Positions 22,417 through 32,546 of a stretch of 64,000 bases of DNA are shown in pieces. A model generated the notes under the pieces. That model ran no database searches and was not told the origin of the DNA. It saw only the letters and a list, made by a program, of their open reading frames with translations. Source of the DNA: Mycosarcoma maydis (Eukaryota; Basidiomycota; Ustilaginomycetes; Ustilaginales); the NCBI RefSeq assembly GCF_000328475.2, contig NC_026483.1:682001-746000 (forward strand), read 5' to 3'. Numbering within the stretch: the stretch's first letter is position 1; every line of letters starts with the position of its first letter. The translations under genes and the position numbers were made by a program.

Positions 22417-23266
22417 GTTGCGCTCCAGGACACGCTTAAAGGCAGCCCTCAGATCAGCGCGGAGGTCTTCAAACTCTTCCAGACCAACCGAGACGCGAAC
22501 GATCCTCGGGTCTTCGGTGGGATCCGACTTGATGCGGTGCTCGAGGAGACTCTCGACTCCACCGAGCGAGGTAGCTGGAGTAAAGTAGGTGGTAAGGTGC
22601 GGGATGAAGGTGGCGTACTCGGGCTTGACCGTTCGGAAGGCAAAGGTAGGGGCGTGGCCACCTGGCATCTGGTGGGATGGGTCGAAGGTGGGGTCTTCGG
22701 GTGTAGCGCCTTTGGTGACCACATCGTCGAGGTCAGTGCGCGGCTGCAGGGAAGAGTGGTACGTGCGTGCGATGATCTTGCCGTCTGCGAACGCTTTGTC
22801 CTCTGCTGCAACTGCGCCGCCTGATCCGCTCAGCGTGTGCAGCCACGCCGCCAGCAGCGTAGCTGTCTTCGACTGCTTCTGCACCCTCACCGTCAACGTT
22901 CGGAGCGAACGCAACAGCAGATACGCCTCCATGCTGCCCAAGTTGGCGCCAAAGTAGGTTCGGTCCGTCCATAGACTGTCCCACTCCTTCTTATCTTTGA
23001 CCGCCAAAACACCGCACAGCAAGTCGGAATGTCCGCCAAAGTACTTGGTGCCTGAATGCATGACCATGTCGGCGCCCTGCTCGAACGGGTCCTGCAGAGG
23101 CGGCGGAGCAAACGTCGAGTCGACGATAACGTGAGCCCCGGGGACTGCTTTGGCCTTGGACACGTACTTAGCCAGATCTCTTGCCTCACCAGAAGGGTTG
23201 AGCGGAGTCTCGACCCAGACAAGCAGTCCACCTCGCTGCACTGCGGCTTGCTTTCCGGAAGCTTCT

Positions 23267-23301
<35 letters not shown>

Positions 23302-23799
23302 ACTGCTCGCTCCAGCAACGGCTGCAGCGTAGTCGTCGTCGAGGTCGATGAGCTTGACGTTGCGGCCACGGCAATAGAGCTGAATCGAAACATGCACACC
23401 ATGATATCCTCGCCTAATGGCAATCACCGAGGGCGCATAGTGCAGAACGGCAGCGTGTGCAGCAGAGAGACCGCAACTGTACGTCAGAGCATTGGCCTTC
23501 ATGATCTGCGAGAGCACCTTTTCGCAACGAATGTTGGTCGACTGAGAGTAACGCGAGTAGATGTGGAACTCGGGGTCCTGCATGTCAAACTCGGCTTCAC
23601 CCTTGCCTACATCGTCGAGCAATTTCGCGTGCGCAGACTCGGGGTGAGGAGATCGAAACGTGGTCGACAGGCTCATCGAAGGCGCGAGCGCATAGTTGGC
23701 ATCCATCAGATGATCGGGATGATCGGCGTGCAACGCAGCCGTAGAAAGGCCTGGTGTCGGCAGCGACGCTGGGCCGTTCGAGGTGGCGTTGACAGGCAT
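22417..23799 (-). CDS. Cystathionine gamma-synthase-like PLP enzyme (3' end in gap)
   Basis: The 461 visible residues belong to the Cys/Met metabolism PLP-dependent family (fold type I). SGTKYFGGHSD holds the PLP-binding lysine, VIVDSTFAPP the aspartate that contacts the pyridine ring, and TYFGANLGSMEAYLLLRSL the substrate-binding part. The order of motifs and the overall length suit the fungal cystathionine gamma-synthase-like (Str2/YML082W) branch. Such enzymes join O-acyl-homoserine and cysteine in transsulfuration; the exact reaction cannot be told from sequence. A Ser run in the middle is encoded by an AGC microsatellite (23270-23299 as GCT on the plus strand) and looks like a surface-loop insertion. 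The frame runs into the N gap after VLERN, where the family normally ends, so only a short tail should be missing. Confidence 0.88.
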
Positions 23800-24376
23800 G
23801 TTTCTCTAGGATGCTCACTGCAATCACCTGCTTGTTGTTGATGATGATGATGTGGAAAGGAAAGAAACAAAGCAGAAACCGTCCGCTCGGACTGTGAGTT
23901 TGGCCGCTTTTGTCTTTGCGAGAAGATTCGCTTACGCGCGGTTATCTATTGCACGCCATTCGTTCTCATCTCGCGTATCTATGCTCCATCTACGCTACGT
24001 GCTGCGCAGCAAAACAAGTAAATCCTAGGCAGTCACGAGTAACCCTAAGTTTCTGCCGAGTCACGTTGACACCCGCTCAATTTCGCGGCGTTTTTTCAAT
24101 GCATGCGCTGCTTCTTGTTGTATCTCGTACCTACATTAAATTCTCACATCGTCTGCGACGTCTCGTCTAGGCAGTCTTGCTGACTTTCCCGGGTACCAAA
24201 CCGGCAAGAGCTCCGATACGCCGGGCCAGTCAAGCCTTTCGATAGCTTTAGATGATGCGCATTGCTCTGCAGCAGATTCTGATGAGCTACAAGGTCATGT
24301 GCAGGTACCAACATGTTGTTGAAATGCTTAGAGTTGTTTGTATATGCTATCGGACCATCTTTGCGAAAGGGCAGTG
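23800..24376. other. Spacer upstream of the PLP enzyme and downstream of PIF1
   Basis: No gene is visible. A GTTGTTGATGATGATGATG tract is near 23833 and an AGTCACGAGTAAC relative of the spacer palindrome near 24032. Confidence 0.55.
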
Positions 24377-26497
24377 TCAGTCGCTGAGCGCGATCAGCGA
24401 TTGACTCCATTGAATGACCCTGGGATGCGCCATCACCTTGTCCGGTCGGAACCCAAGAACCTGTAGACCTTCGAGCGACGTGGCCCGCGATAGGGCGACG
24501 TATGCCTGTCCCTTCTCAAACACGCGGTTGAGGTCAATCTTGCAGCACGGCAGAGTCTGTCCTTGCGACTTGTGAATCGACATAGCCCAAGCCAAGATGA
24601 GAGGCACTTGCGTCCTGGACGCCTGCACCTCGCCATTCGGTAGCTCGGTCTTCCACGACTCTGGGCGAGCGAGGTAGTCTCGAGTCTGTCCGTTGGGCAG
24701 ATGGAAGCGCACCAGCGGCCATTTTCGCGTCGAGATACGTGGCGCCTTGTCTCGGTCCTCCCTCTGTTGCTCACCAGCTTCCAATGCGCCCGTCTGCTTG
24801 TCGTAGTCCGCGTCGTCCATGAAGTCGATCACCTTGCCAACTGAGCCGTTGACGAGCGTTTCGTCCAAATTCTTGATCAGCATCACCTGCGCCCCTTTCT
24901 TGAGGGAAAGCACCGGCACTGCAATCGAGTGTGACAAGATTCTATCACGCGCCTCGCCAGTCAAAGTGCCGCCGTCCTGCGCTCGGTAGGTCTGACCCTC
25001 AGCCTGAAGCGCCATGAGACGCGACGCGTTGGCTCTGTCTACCTCATTGCGCATTGGGAAGAGCTCGGTGGGCATGATATCGTTGTCGTACTTGGGCACC
25101 CTCTCTAGTTTTCGGAAAGCATCGATTGTCTTTTGCGACAACTTGCCAAAGCGCATCTCGTTGAGCATGGTGACAAACGACTGGTCCTTTTGTCGGAATA
25201 CCTGGGTCAAGTTGACCTTGTGCTGCACCACTCGGTCCCAGCACTGTGCGTCAAAGGCAAACGTGACGCTGCCTCCCGGGTTGACGGGCGGCAGCTGGAA
25301 AAAGTCGCCCGTGATCACTAGCTGGATGCCACCAAAGGGCTTGTCTGGCTTCTTTCGAATGAGCCTCGCGATCTCCTCCAGCTTGTCGAGGAGCGCCGGA
25401 TCCACCATTGAGACCTCGTCAATAATGAGTACCTGTGTGCGCTGCCAACGGCCTAGCGCCTTACGCTGCTTACGGACCTTGTTGAGCAGCGGTGTAACTG
25501 CCTCTTTGCCCAGACCAATACCAGCAAAGCTGTGGATGGTGACACCGCCAATGTTGCACGCAGCAATGCCCGTGGATGCGGTGACGGCGACAGAATCGGG
25601 CCGCTTGGCGTGCTTGCGACGTAGCTCCTTGATGATCTCCCTCAGCAGCACCGATTTACCCGTACCGGCCGAGCCAGTGAAGAAGACGTTCTTGCCTTCT
25701 TCGACTACCATATGCAGCACTTTGCGCTGCTCCTGTGACAGGAAGATCTTGTTGACGCTCTTGTTGATGTTCAGAGAGTCTGCTTGGCCGCTCGACGGGA
25801 TCAGAGAGCTGGCCTGGTATGCCGCGGGGTCGTTGCGCCTTTCGTTCTTGAGCTGGGACGCCGTCTTCATCCATGACATCGAGTGTGCCGATGATGTGCG
25901 GGCATACGCGTTCGAGGATCCGGTTGCTGAGTTTGGAGCACTGCCCCTGTCGGTACCTGATGCGCTCATTGGAAGTCCACTCCGAGCTTGTTGTCGATCG
26001 TACGAGAACTGCGTGATGAGATCAACGCTCCTGGACGGGTGGGACGAACGGCCAGAGTACGATTCGGCATAAGGACGATGGGAATCTCCGGCATAGGTAT
26101 GTGTATCGCTTCCGTGGCGGGAGCCTCGGTGGATGCTGGAAGCCGATACGAACCCATTTTGCGGCTGCACTGAAGTTTTCGACGATGACGCTTGGATCGG
26201 ACCTGCAGCGCTTTTAGTCCTCTTCTCCGAGGGTTCAGAGGCACCATTTTCCTTGTCCGAGTCAACGCCATGTGAGTTCGCCTGTGCGCCCCTGCGTGGT
26301 GGCGACGGTGAGTCAGACCAATCGAAAAAGAACTCCTGGCTGGATTGATGTCCCGTCGTCGATTTCCTAGCTGTGCTCTGAGTCGATGAGCCGAGATCCT
26401 GTTGGTTGCCCGACCATGATCGCTTCAAAGAGCCCAGTGCGGATCGGACTTGCGTGCGATCGCTGGACTGGCTCGATGCGTTGCTTCGCGGATACAT
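24377..26497 (-). CDS. pif1: PIF1-family DNA helicase
   Basis: The protein has 706 residues. After a disordered, Ser-rich N-terminal 245 residues comes a superfamily 1B helicase core: Walker A GSAGTGKS (275-282), TASTGIAA (Ia), LIIDEVSMVD (Walker B), TGDFFQLPPV (III), LTQVFRQ (IV) and, near the C-terminus, AMSIHKSQGQTL and YVALSRA (V and VI). PIF1 enzymes unwind DNA 5' to 3', resolve G-quadruplexes, limit telomerase and maintain mitochondrial DNA. The first 30 residues are rich in Ser, Arg and Lys with only one acidic residue, so mitochondrial import is possible; nuclear targeting is likely as well. QSSQEFFF (51-58) is a poor match to a PCNA-binding box. The ATG at 26497 is the first in frame. 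All helicase motifs are intact. Confidence 0.93.
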   Translation of the reverse strand: MYPRSNASSQSSDRTQVRSALGSLKRSWSGNQQDLGSSTQSTARKSTTGHQSSQEFFFDWSDSPSPPRRGAQANSHGVDSDKENGASEPSEKRTKSAAGPIQASSSKTSVQPQNGFVSASSIHRGSRHGSDTHTYAGDSHRPYAESYSGRSSHPSRSVDLITQFSYDRQQARSGLPMSASGTDRGSAPNSATGSSNAYARTSSAHSMSWMKTASQLKNERRNDPAAYQASSLIPSSGQADSLNINKSVNKIFLSQEQRKVLHMVVEEGKNVFFTGSAGTGKSVLLREIIKELRRKHAKRPDSVAVTASTGIAACNIGGVTIHSFAGIGLGKEAVTPLLNKVRKQRKALGRWQRTQVLIIDEVSMVDPALLDKLEEIARLIRKKPDKPFGGIQLVITGDFFQLPPVNPGGSVTFAFDAQCWDRVVQHKVNLTQVFRQKDQSFVTMLNEMRFGKLSQKTIDAFRKLERVPKYDNDIMPTELFPMRNEVDRANASRLMALQAEGQTYRAQDGGTLTGEARDRILSHSIAVPVLSLKKGAQVMLIKNLDETLVNGSVGKVIDFMDDADYDKQTGALEAGEQQREDRDKAPRISTRKWPLVRFHLPNGQTRDYLARPESWKTELPNGEVQASRTQVPLILAWAMSIHKSQGQTLPCCKIDLNRVFEKGQAYVALSRATSLEGLQVLGFRPDKVMAHPRVIQWSQSLIALSD

Positions 26498-28039
26498 CTT
26501 ATAGGCGTGTCGAAGCGATGCGGTGGAATCGAATACGATTGGGGAGCCAGACGTGGTGGGAGGAGAGGCCTACGGAGTGTGCGAAAAGATCAACGACTGC
26601 GCCTCGCCGGACTGCGTCTTTTGCGAAATTCGAGGCGGCGTGTTGAAGTCACAGTCGTGATTGTTTGTAGCGCGAGAGAGTTGGCAATTTCAGACGCGAC
26701 CACCAAAACAGCGCGTCGGTTCTCAAGAAGTCGTGAGTATTGGTGGCCAGCTGATGCAGCTAGCTCTCCCCAAACGTGTTTTTGTTTGTCTCTCTTGTTA
26801 CCGAGCTCGCTCGTTTCTCCGCAATGGGTCTAGTAGAGAAGACTGTGACCGCCGCCCACTAGACACTCTTGACTATACGTATCTAATGATTGCCGAGCAG
26901 ATCAATGTGAATGTGGCTTTTGTGGGTCACACGGTGGGGCTACCTGCTACCAGAGCGCGATGGCTACTTTTGACACTTCATTTAGCGGCCTATGTTTTCA
27001 GACGTGTTTTTAGCGACTATTTTCATGATTATTGAAGTCAAGTTCCTGCAGTGGCTCTGACAGACGAACAGGGGTACAAATATACCACTAACGATTACAT
27101 AAGCAACTGAGATGAAAAAAGAGGACGGCGGACGTCTCAAGGCGGAAGTGTAGGGCCAAGGACATCCATGAGATCCCGAGGTGCAAGCACCAGAACGGTG
27201 ATCTCCCGCAAGGAAAAAGTGTATGACAATTATATCCTCGCCGGAGCAAGGAAAAATAGATGTCAATCTATTTAGAACAGATACTACACATGATCTAAGC
27301 CCTGTGAGAGGTGAGAATCGCCAGAAAGGGAGAAGACGAAGAAGCAGTGAGCAACCCAGCACCAAGAATACACTGAGAACCACGGCTTACTTCGGGATGA
27401 GCCGCTGGGAAGCATAGGGGGTACACTTACAATAGGCCAGAAGAGTAAAGAGACACAACTGGGAATGCGGGAAGGCCTTGAGAATATATACTCCAGCCAC
27501 CTAAAGATTGCTCCACCTGCAGACAGACTCTCTCCTAGCTTCGGTGTGTCTCGTCTAGTTGAGGTGCGCAGACAATCAAACAAGGCATATGCATGCCTGG
27601 TTTCGAGTTAGAAGGGCCGTCATTCATAAATTAGCTGTGCATGCTTCAAATTCGAGCCGAATTCCGGACGCTGACGATTGCGATTTTGCCTGGCGTGCGT
27701 GTGCGTAGTGCGTGATTTCATTGTACAGCGTCAGAAAGTTGCTGTGCACAGCCTGACCAGTCAAAATATGCTGATTTCCTCGCATAGAGCCTCGCGGGCC
27801 GACTTTTCATGAATGAAGTTTGCCAAGCCTGACAAGTACCTATACCATGATTCTTGCCCTGGTCAACTCCGACCCACCTACCACCATCCTTACATACGCT
27901 ACAATCTCCACCCGACCAGCACCCGTGATTAACGCTCACCAGGACATCAACAGAACGCATTGACTCAGCGCTTGTCTAAGAGCCCATCTCGTCTTCAAGA
28001 ACGGTTTACAAGCCGATAACACCCGATAACAGTCTCATC
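26498..28039. other. Spacer between divergent PIF1 and J-protein genes
   Basis: About 1.5 kb holding the two divergent promoters. Short frames on both strands show no domains. I see no repeats beyond simple ones and no RNA gene. Confidence 0.55.
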
Positions 28040-29485
28040 ATGGCGGACGCGGCCTCCACATCAACGCCGGCACCAGCAGCCGTAGATGCTGCGCCCACAG
28101 AGCCTAGCACTGCACGCGATATCTCTCGTGATGGCGCCAAGATTGCCGACATGGAATACTACGACTTGCTCGGCGTTCGCGGTGACGCTTCAGATCTCGA
28201 CCTCAAGAAAGCGTATCGCAAAGCTGCTATCAAGAACCACCCAGATAAAGGTGGAGATGAAGAAACTTTTAAGATGATCGGAGAGGCTTATCGTGTCCTC
28301 AGCGACAACCACCTCCGAGCCGACTACGACAAGTATGGAAAGAAGAAGCCTACAGACGAAGTGGGACTCAAAGAGGCTACCGACATGTTCGGCAGTCTGT
28401 TCGGTGGAGAACGCTTCGTGGACCTTATCGGTGAGATCAGTTTGATCAAAGATTTTGGAAAGGCATCCGAGATCATGATGACCGAGGAGGAGAAGGAAGA
28501 GCTTGAAGCGCAGATGAAGGCCGAACATAAGAAGGCCAACCCCACCGACACTCCTGCTGCTGTGGATGCCACTAAGACCGACCTACCATCGGAGGCTGCA
28601 TCTGCCGGAGATGCTGCCGCACGCAAAGCCGCCGAGGCTGGCGCGACGTCAGAAGAGATCGCCGAAGCCAAAAAGAAGGAAGATGCCAAGCAGAGACAGA
28701 AGTTGACACCCGAGCAGAAGGCCAAGCTCGAGGAGCTGGAAAAGGAGAAGGAGGAAAACGAGCGTAAGCGCGTCGAAGATCTTGCTGAGAAGCTCAAGGA
28801 GCGCATCCGTCCGTTTGTTGATGCACGCAAGCCTGGCGACAAAGATGACTCGCAGACGCAGATCTTTGAGCGCAAGATGAAAGAGGAGGCCGAGGATCTC
28901 AAGCTCGAATCGTTTGGCGTCGAGCTGCTCCACGCCATTGGTAACATATACGTCATGAAGGCGACCACGTGGATCAAGACCAAAAAGCACAGCATGCTTG
29001 GCTTTGGCGGCTTCATGAGCCGCATGAAGGAGCGCGGTGCTGTCGTCAAGGAGACCTGGGGCATGCTCGGCTCCGCACTCAACGTTAAGGCGTCTATGGA
29101 CGAGCTCGCGCGCCGCCAGGAAAAGGGAGAGATCCCCGAGGACGAACTTCGTGCGCTCGAGCAGGACATGAGCGGCAAGATGCTCCTCGCCACGTGGAGA
29201 GGCACTCGCTTCGAGATCTCTGGCATCCTCAGACAAGTTTGCGATAAGGTGCTCAATGAGAAGGGGGTCAACGACAAGGTGCTCTTCAACCGAGCCCAGG
29301 CCATCCTCTTCCTAGGTATGATCTACAAGTCGGTGCAGCCAGACGAGAGCGACGACGAGCGACGTGAGCTTGAGCGACTTGTTGCCGAAGCAGCAGGCAA
29401 GAACAAGAAGAAGGGCAAGAAGGACAAGAGAACCAGCACTGCCACCACGCCATCCACGGGTGCTGCCGCTTCCGCCTCGACGTAG
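28040..29485 (+). CDS. J-domain protein with DnaJ-X domain (Caj1/Djp1-like)
   Basis: The protein has 481 residues. The J domain (about 39-103) begins [11 protein letters not shown] and carries the Hsp70-activating HPD in [10 protein letters not shown] charged coiled-coil-like middle (about 150-265, rich in Glu, Lys and Ala) leads to the X domain (about 275-440), including [17 protein letters not shown] and [10 protein letters not shown]. The C-terminus is Lys-rich. There is no zinc-finger or Gly/Phe domain, so this is a class C type protein. In yeast, Caj1 and Djp1 share this layout; Djp1 assists import of peroxisomal and mitochondrial proteins in the cytosol. Which of the two this equals cannot be decided here. 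Confidence 0.9.
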   Translation: MADAASTSTPAPAAVDAAPTEPSTARDISRDGAKIADMEYYDLLGVRGDASDLDLKKAYRKAAIKNHPDKGGDEETFKMIGEAYRVLSDNHLRADYDKYGKKKPTDEVGLKEATDMFGSLFGGERFVDLIGEISLIKDFGKASEIMMTEEEKEELEAQMKAEHKKANPTDTPAAVDATKTDLPSEAASAGDAAARKAAEAGATSEEIAEAKKKEDAKQRQKLTPEQKAKLEELEKEKEENERKRVEDLAEKLKERIRPFVDARKPGDKDDSQTQIFERKMKEEAEDLKLESFGVELLHAIGNIYVMKATTWIKTKKHSMLGFGGFMSRMKERGAVVKETWGMLGSALNVKASMDELARRQEKGEIPEDELRALEQDMSGKMLLATWRGTRFEISGILRQVCDKVLNEKGVNDKVLFNRAQAILFLGMIYKSVQPDESDDERRELERLVAEAAGKNKKKGKKDKRTSTATTPSTGAAASAST

Positions 29486-29990
29486 TGCGACCCACAGTGT
29501 GATAGTCTCTTTCAAACCGATTCGTCCTCATACCGGCTTCGATTGATACCTGGTCAGCGCCTCTGTCAAAGGCTTGCCTCAACCCAAATGCTTCTACCTT
29601 ATCTTCGCTTTTTTCCACACGGGATGGTTGAACTGAAGTACTTGTCCACCCGATGCTTTGACGATACGTTTCCCGCCAATTAGTATTTCACCTCATAGAA
29701 TCAACGCCATTTGCCAGAGTACTTAAGATCGCTGGGTTTGAGCGTGTGTAATCGTGAATGAACCTTACGCAGGTCAGCCCCAGATGCCGAAGCGCGGTAA
29801 TTAGAGCGGCCATTTTAGAAAGATAGAGAAGAAACAGAAAAGCGGCCCGCGGCTAATTTCGTCGCTTGAGAAAGAGCAGAGATAAGGGACTCCGCGAAAC
29901 ATGCACGTCAGCGTCAATCACGAATGCAGCCTTTTGGTGGTCATCTTACCATCGCTCCATCGCTCCACCGCTATCCAACAAATTATCAGC
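29486..29990. other. Spacer upstream of the amidotransferase-like gene
   Basis: It carries spacer-motif copies at about 29752 (AATCGTGAAT) and 29916-29925 (AATCACGAAT). The second copy lies downstream of an earlier in-frame ATG (29901), which argues that translation starts at 29991, because this motif otherwise avoids coding DNA. Confidence 0.55.
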
Positions 29991-30968
29991 ATGGCACAGG
30001 AACAGCAACGAAAGAAGAAAATCGTGTCTATCGCGCTGCTGGTGGCGGACACGCCGCCTCCGCCAGTTGTAGCAGTTCGAGGTGATTACACCAAGATCTA
30101 TCCACGCTTCCTTCAGGAGTCGCTGAACACGATCAAGCGCCATTCATGGCAGCCACCGGTCGAGCTGCATATTAGATGCTACGATGTCGTCAAGAAGATG
30201 GAGTATCCAGATGAAGGACAGCTCGGTGATGGGCTGTGGGATGCCGTGATGATCACCGGTAGCGCCTCGTCAGCGTACCTTGATTTGGAGTGGACAAAGA
30301 AGTTGGCAGCCTTCTTGCGGTCGACGGCCGAGAACCACCCTTTGGTTCGTCTCATCGGTATCTGCTACGGTCATCAAATTCTTGCGCGTGCTTTCGACGG
30401 CGTAGTGACGTCCAATCCCAAAGGTTGGGAGCTGGGTACTACCTCGTGCACGCTCACTGAACATGGACGCGAGCTGCTTGGCTACAACGACCCTTCCGAC
30501 GGCGACCACATGGCCATCCAGCAAGTTCACAAAGACCATGTCGTAGATCTTCCACCCGACTTTGGTGGCGAGAGATTTGAAAACCTGGCATCGACTCAAG
30601 TCTCGCCCATCCAATCGCTCATTCTCAAATACCCAACAGAAGCACCGCCACTCGCTTCAGCCGCACAGACGTCCGCTTACATGGCGTTTGACATTGAAGA
30701 CTCTGAAACCGCTTCGTCCGGCCCGCATCCCTTGCGCTCTCTCCATGTGCTGACATTCCAGGGACACCCCGAGTTCGACCGCGAGATTGTCGAGAACATC
30801 ATCGAGGTCCGTACCGAGATGGGCATCGTCACTGGCGAGCTTAGGGAACGCTCGCTGATCAATGCCAAAAAACCTCACGATGGGCTCAAACTTGGACGTG
30901 CGATTCTCGCTATGCTCGGCGTAGAAGAGGCCCGTGCCGATACAGGCGATGAGATGGTGAACGTCTAG
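29991..30968 (+). CDS. Class I glutamine amidotransferase-like protein
   Basis: From ATG 29991 the protein has 325 residues; an ATG at 29901 would add 30 residues that do not look conserved. The triad of class I glutamine amidotransferases is present: Cys125 in GICYGHQI, His259 and Glu261 in FQGHPEF. GSASSAYLD and KDHVVDLP also fit the stand-alone GATase1 family with relatives in yeast (YLR126C) and S. pombe. These have no fused synthetase domain. The reaction is likely a glutamine- or gamma-glutamyl-directed hydrolysis, but the substrate is unknown. No signal peptide is seen, so it should be cytosolic. Confidence 0.85.
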   Translation: MAQEQQRKKKIVSIALLVADTPPPPVVAVRGDYTKIYPRFLQESLNTIKRHSWQPPVELHIRCYDVVKKMEYPDEGQLGDGLWDAVMITGSASSAYLDLEWTKKLAAFLRSTAENHPLVRLIGICYGHQILARAFDGVVTSNPKGWELGTTSCTLTEHGRELLGYNDPSDGDHMAIQQVHKDHVVDLPPDFGGERFENLASTQVSPIQSLILKYPTEAPPLASAAQTSAYMAFDIEDSETASSGPHPLRSLHVLTFQGHPEFDREIVENIIEVRTEMGIVTGELRERSLINAKKPHDGLKLGRAILAMLGVEEARADTGDEMVNV

Positions 30969-31202
30969 CTTTCCGTTCAATGATCTTCTTAGCTTATTGT
31001 TGGATCATCGGAATTCACGTCTAACTTGATGCACAAACTCAGTACGCAACAACTCGTGACTAGCAACGACTGTCTATGAAGGCTTGGTACTACATCTGAA
31101 GGAATCCGATCTTGACTACTCGAGATTGAAGGTCGAAGGTCGAGACATGAACGGTGAACACAAGCTGGATCGGGATCGTATCGGGCATCTATTGCGGGAT
31201 GA

Positions 31203-32546
31203 TCAGGCTGCGATCGGGGTAGCAACTGCACTCTCGGTACCTTTCGGGTCGTAGCTCTGCAAAGGCGCTGACTGACCCTGTAGGCGGAAATCAGCGCCGA
31301 GCTTGCCCCCTGGGTGATTAAAAGCAAACATATCTCTGCCCAAGCCTTTAGCACGCGTGACTGAGAAGGCGAGCGCATCGCCCATCGCCAAAGCGACTGT
31401 AGTACTGCTGCTGGGCGCAGGAACGTCGTCCCATGCTTCGTCGGTGTTGGGTTGCGGTGCCTTGTTCCGTCTTGCCTTTAATCTGGACATCTGCTTGCCG
31501 CAATCGCATGAGTCACACTGAGGTACAGTACCTCGGCGAGCCTCGGGCATAAATTGCGACTGATGAGCAGCGGCACGAGCGGCAGGCTCGCTCGCGCTTC
31601 GACGGGCGAGCTGACCGTCAGCAGAATTGCTTCCAACTTCCACGTTGCCGCTGCGGTCTGACGCCACCGCCTGCTCTGCATCCTCTTCGTCTTCTGTATC
31701 AAGGTCGTCCTTGCCGGTTGCGCAGTCGATCCAAGCGTCCGATGCTTTGACGAGCGCGCTGTCGCGTTTGCCAACCAATGCGATAATGGGACATCTGCGA
31801 GCGTTGAGGTGCGGTACCAACGTCAAGATCTCTGGTGATGAGCCTGAATGAGAGAGAGCAATGACCACATCGCGGTGTGGCGTCAGTAGTCCAAGATCGC
31901 CATGCAATGCTTCCGTAGGGTGGAGAAACATGGAGGGTGTACCCAGCGAGAGGAAAGTGGCCGAAAGCTTCTTAGCGATGATACCACTCTTCCCGACACC
32001 GGTCAATACGACTTTGCCGCCTCGCTCTCCAGTAGTAGCACGCATCACGAGACGAACAGCTTGACGGAAACCGTCCTGCTGCACAGAATGCTTCGAGAGA
32101 CGCCTGGCTGCCATGGCCAGCGCGCGAGCTTCCCGCTGCACGATTTGGGTCCCGAACGCCAGGGCAGAGTCGAGCTCCTCCTCAACTCGGCGATTCTCTG
32201 CCTCTACAGCTGCTGCCTCGCTGTCTTCAGTGGTGGATTCAGGCTCCTCGACGGCACTAGCGCGGACGTTAGCTTGAGTGAAATGAGCGATTTCGGTGGT
32301 TCGGCCGGTTTTTGGATCCGAGAGAGAGAGTTTGTCAGCTTCTGACGACAGGTCGCTGACCGACGTGCAGGCGGATGTGGAAGGCGAATTTCTTTCCGAG
32401 CTGAGTGCGAGCAGCGAGAGCTGTGAAGTGGCCACGGAGCTTGATCCTGGACTCAGCATGGCCGACGTGGAGGGGCTTGCTTCGCCGCTAGAAGGACCGC
32501 TAAGCGGCGAATCCGAACCGAAGTAGTCGTTCCTAACTTGCAACAT
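31203..32546 (-). CDS. SIS-domain sugar-phosphate isomerase, KpsF/GutQ type
   Basis: The protein has 447 residues. After a Ser-rich N-terminal 120 residues comes a SIS domain with GVGKSG (183-188), HGDLG (215-219) and SHSGSS (232-237). AMGDALAFSV (387-396) and NHPGGKLG (410-417) complete the signature of arabinose-5-phosphate isomerases; His411 matches the catalytic histidine of KdsD. An acidic, low-complexity insert (about 278-372) splits the usual continuous domain and contains CDSCDC (344-349). Bacterial enzymes interconvert ribulose-5-phosphate and arabinose-5-phosphate for Kdo synthesis, but fungi make no Kdo, so the substrate here is open. An upstream exon is possible: a donor at 32585 and acceptor at 32531 (TTAG) would join frames in phase, but I see no branch point. 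Confidence 0.85.
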   Translation of the reverse strand: MLQVRNDYFGSDSPLSGPSSGEASPSTSAMLSPGSSSVATSQLSLLALSSERNSPSTSACTSVSDLSSEADKLSLSDPKTGRTTEIAHFTQANVRASAVEEPESTTEDSEAAAVEAENRRVEEELDSALAFGTQIVQREARALAMAARRLSKHSVQQDGFRQAVRLVMRATTGERGGKVVLTGVGKSGIIAKKLSATFLSLGTPSMFLHPTEALHGDLGLLTPHRDVVIALSHSGSSPEILTLVPHLNARRCPIIALVGKRDSALVKASDAWIDCATGKDDLDTEDEEDAEQAVASDRSGNVEVGSNSADGQLARRSASEPAARAAAHQSQFMPEARRGTVPQCDSCDCGKQMSRLKARRNKAPQPNTDEAWDDVPAPSSSTTVALAMGDALAFSVTRAKGLGRDMFAFNHPGGKLGADFRLQGQSAPLQSYDPKGTESAVATPIAA

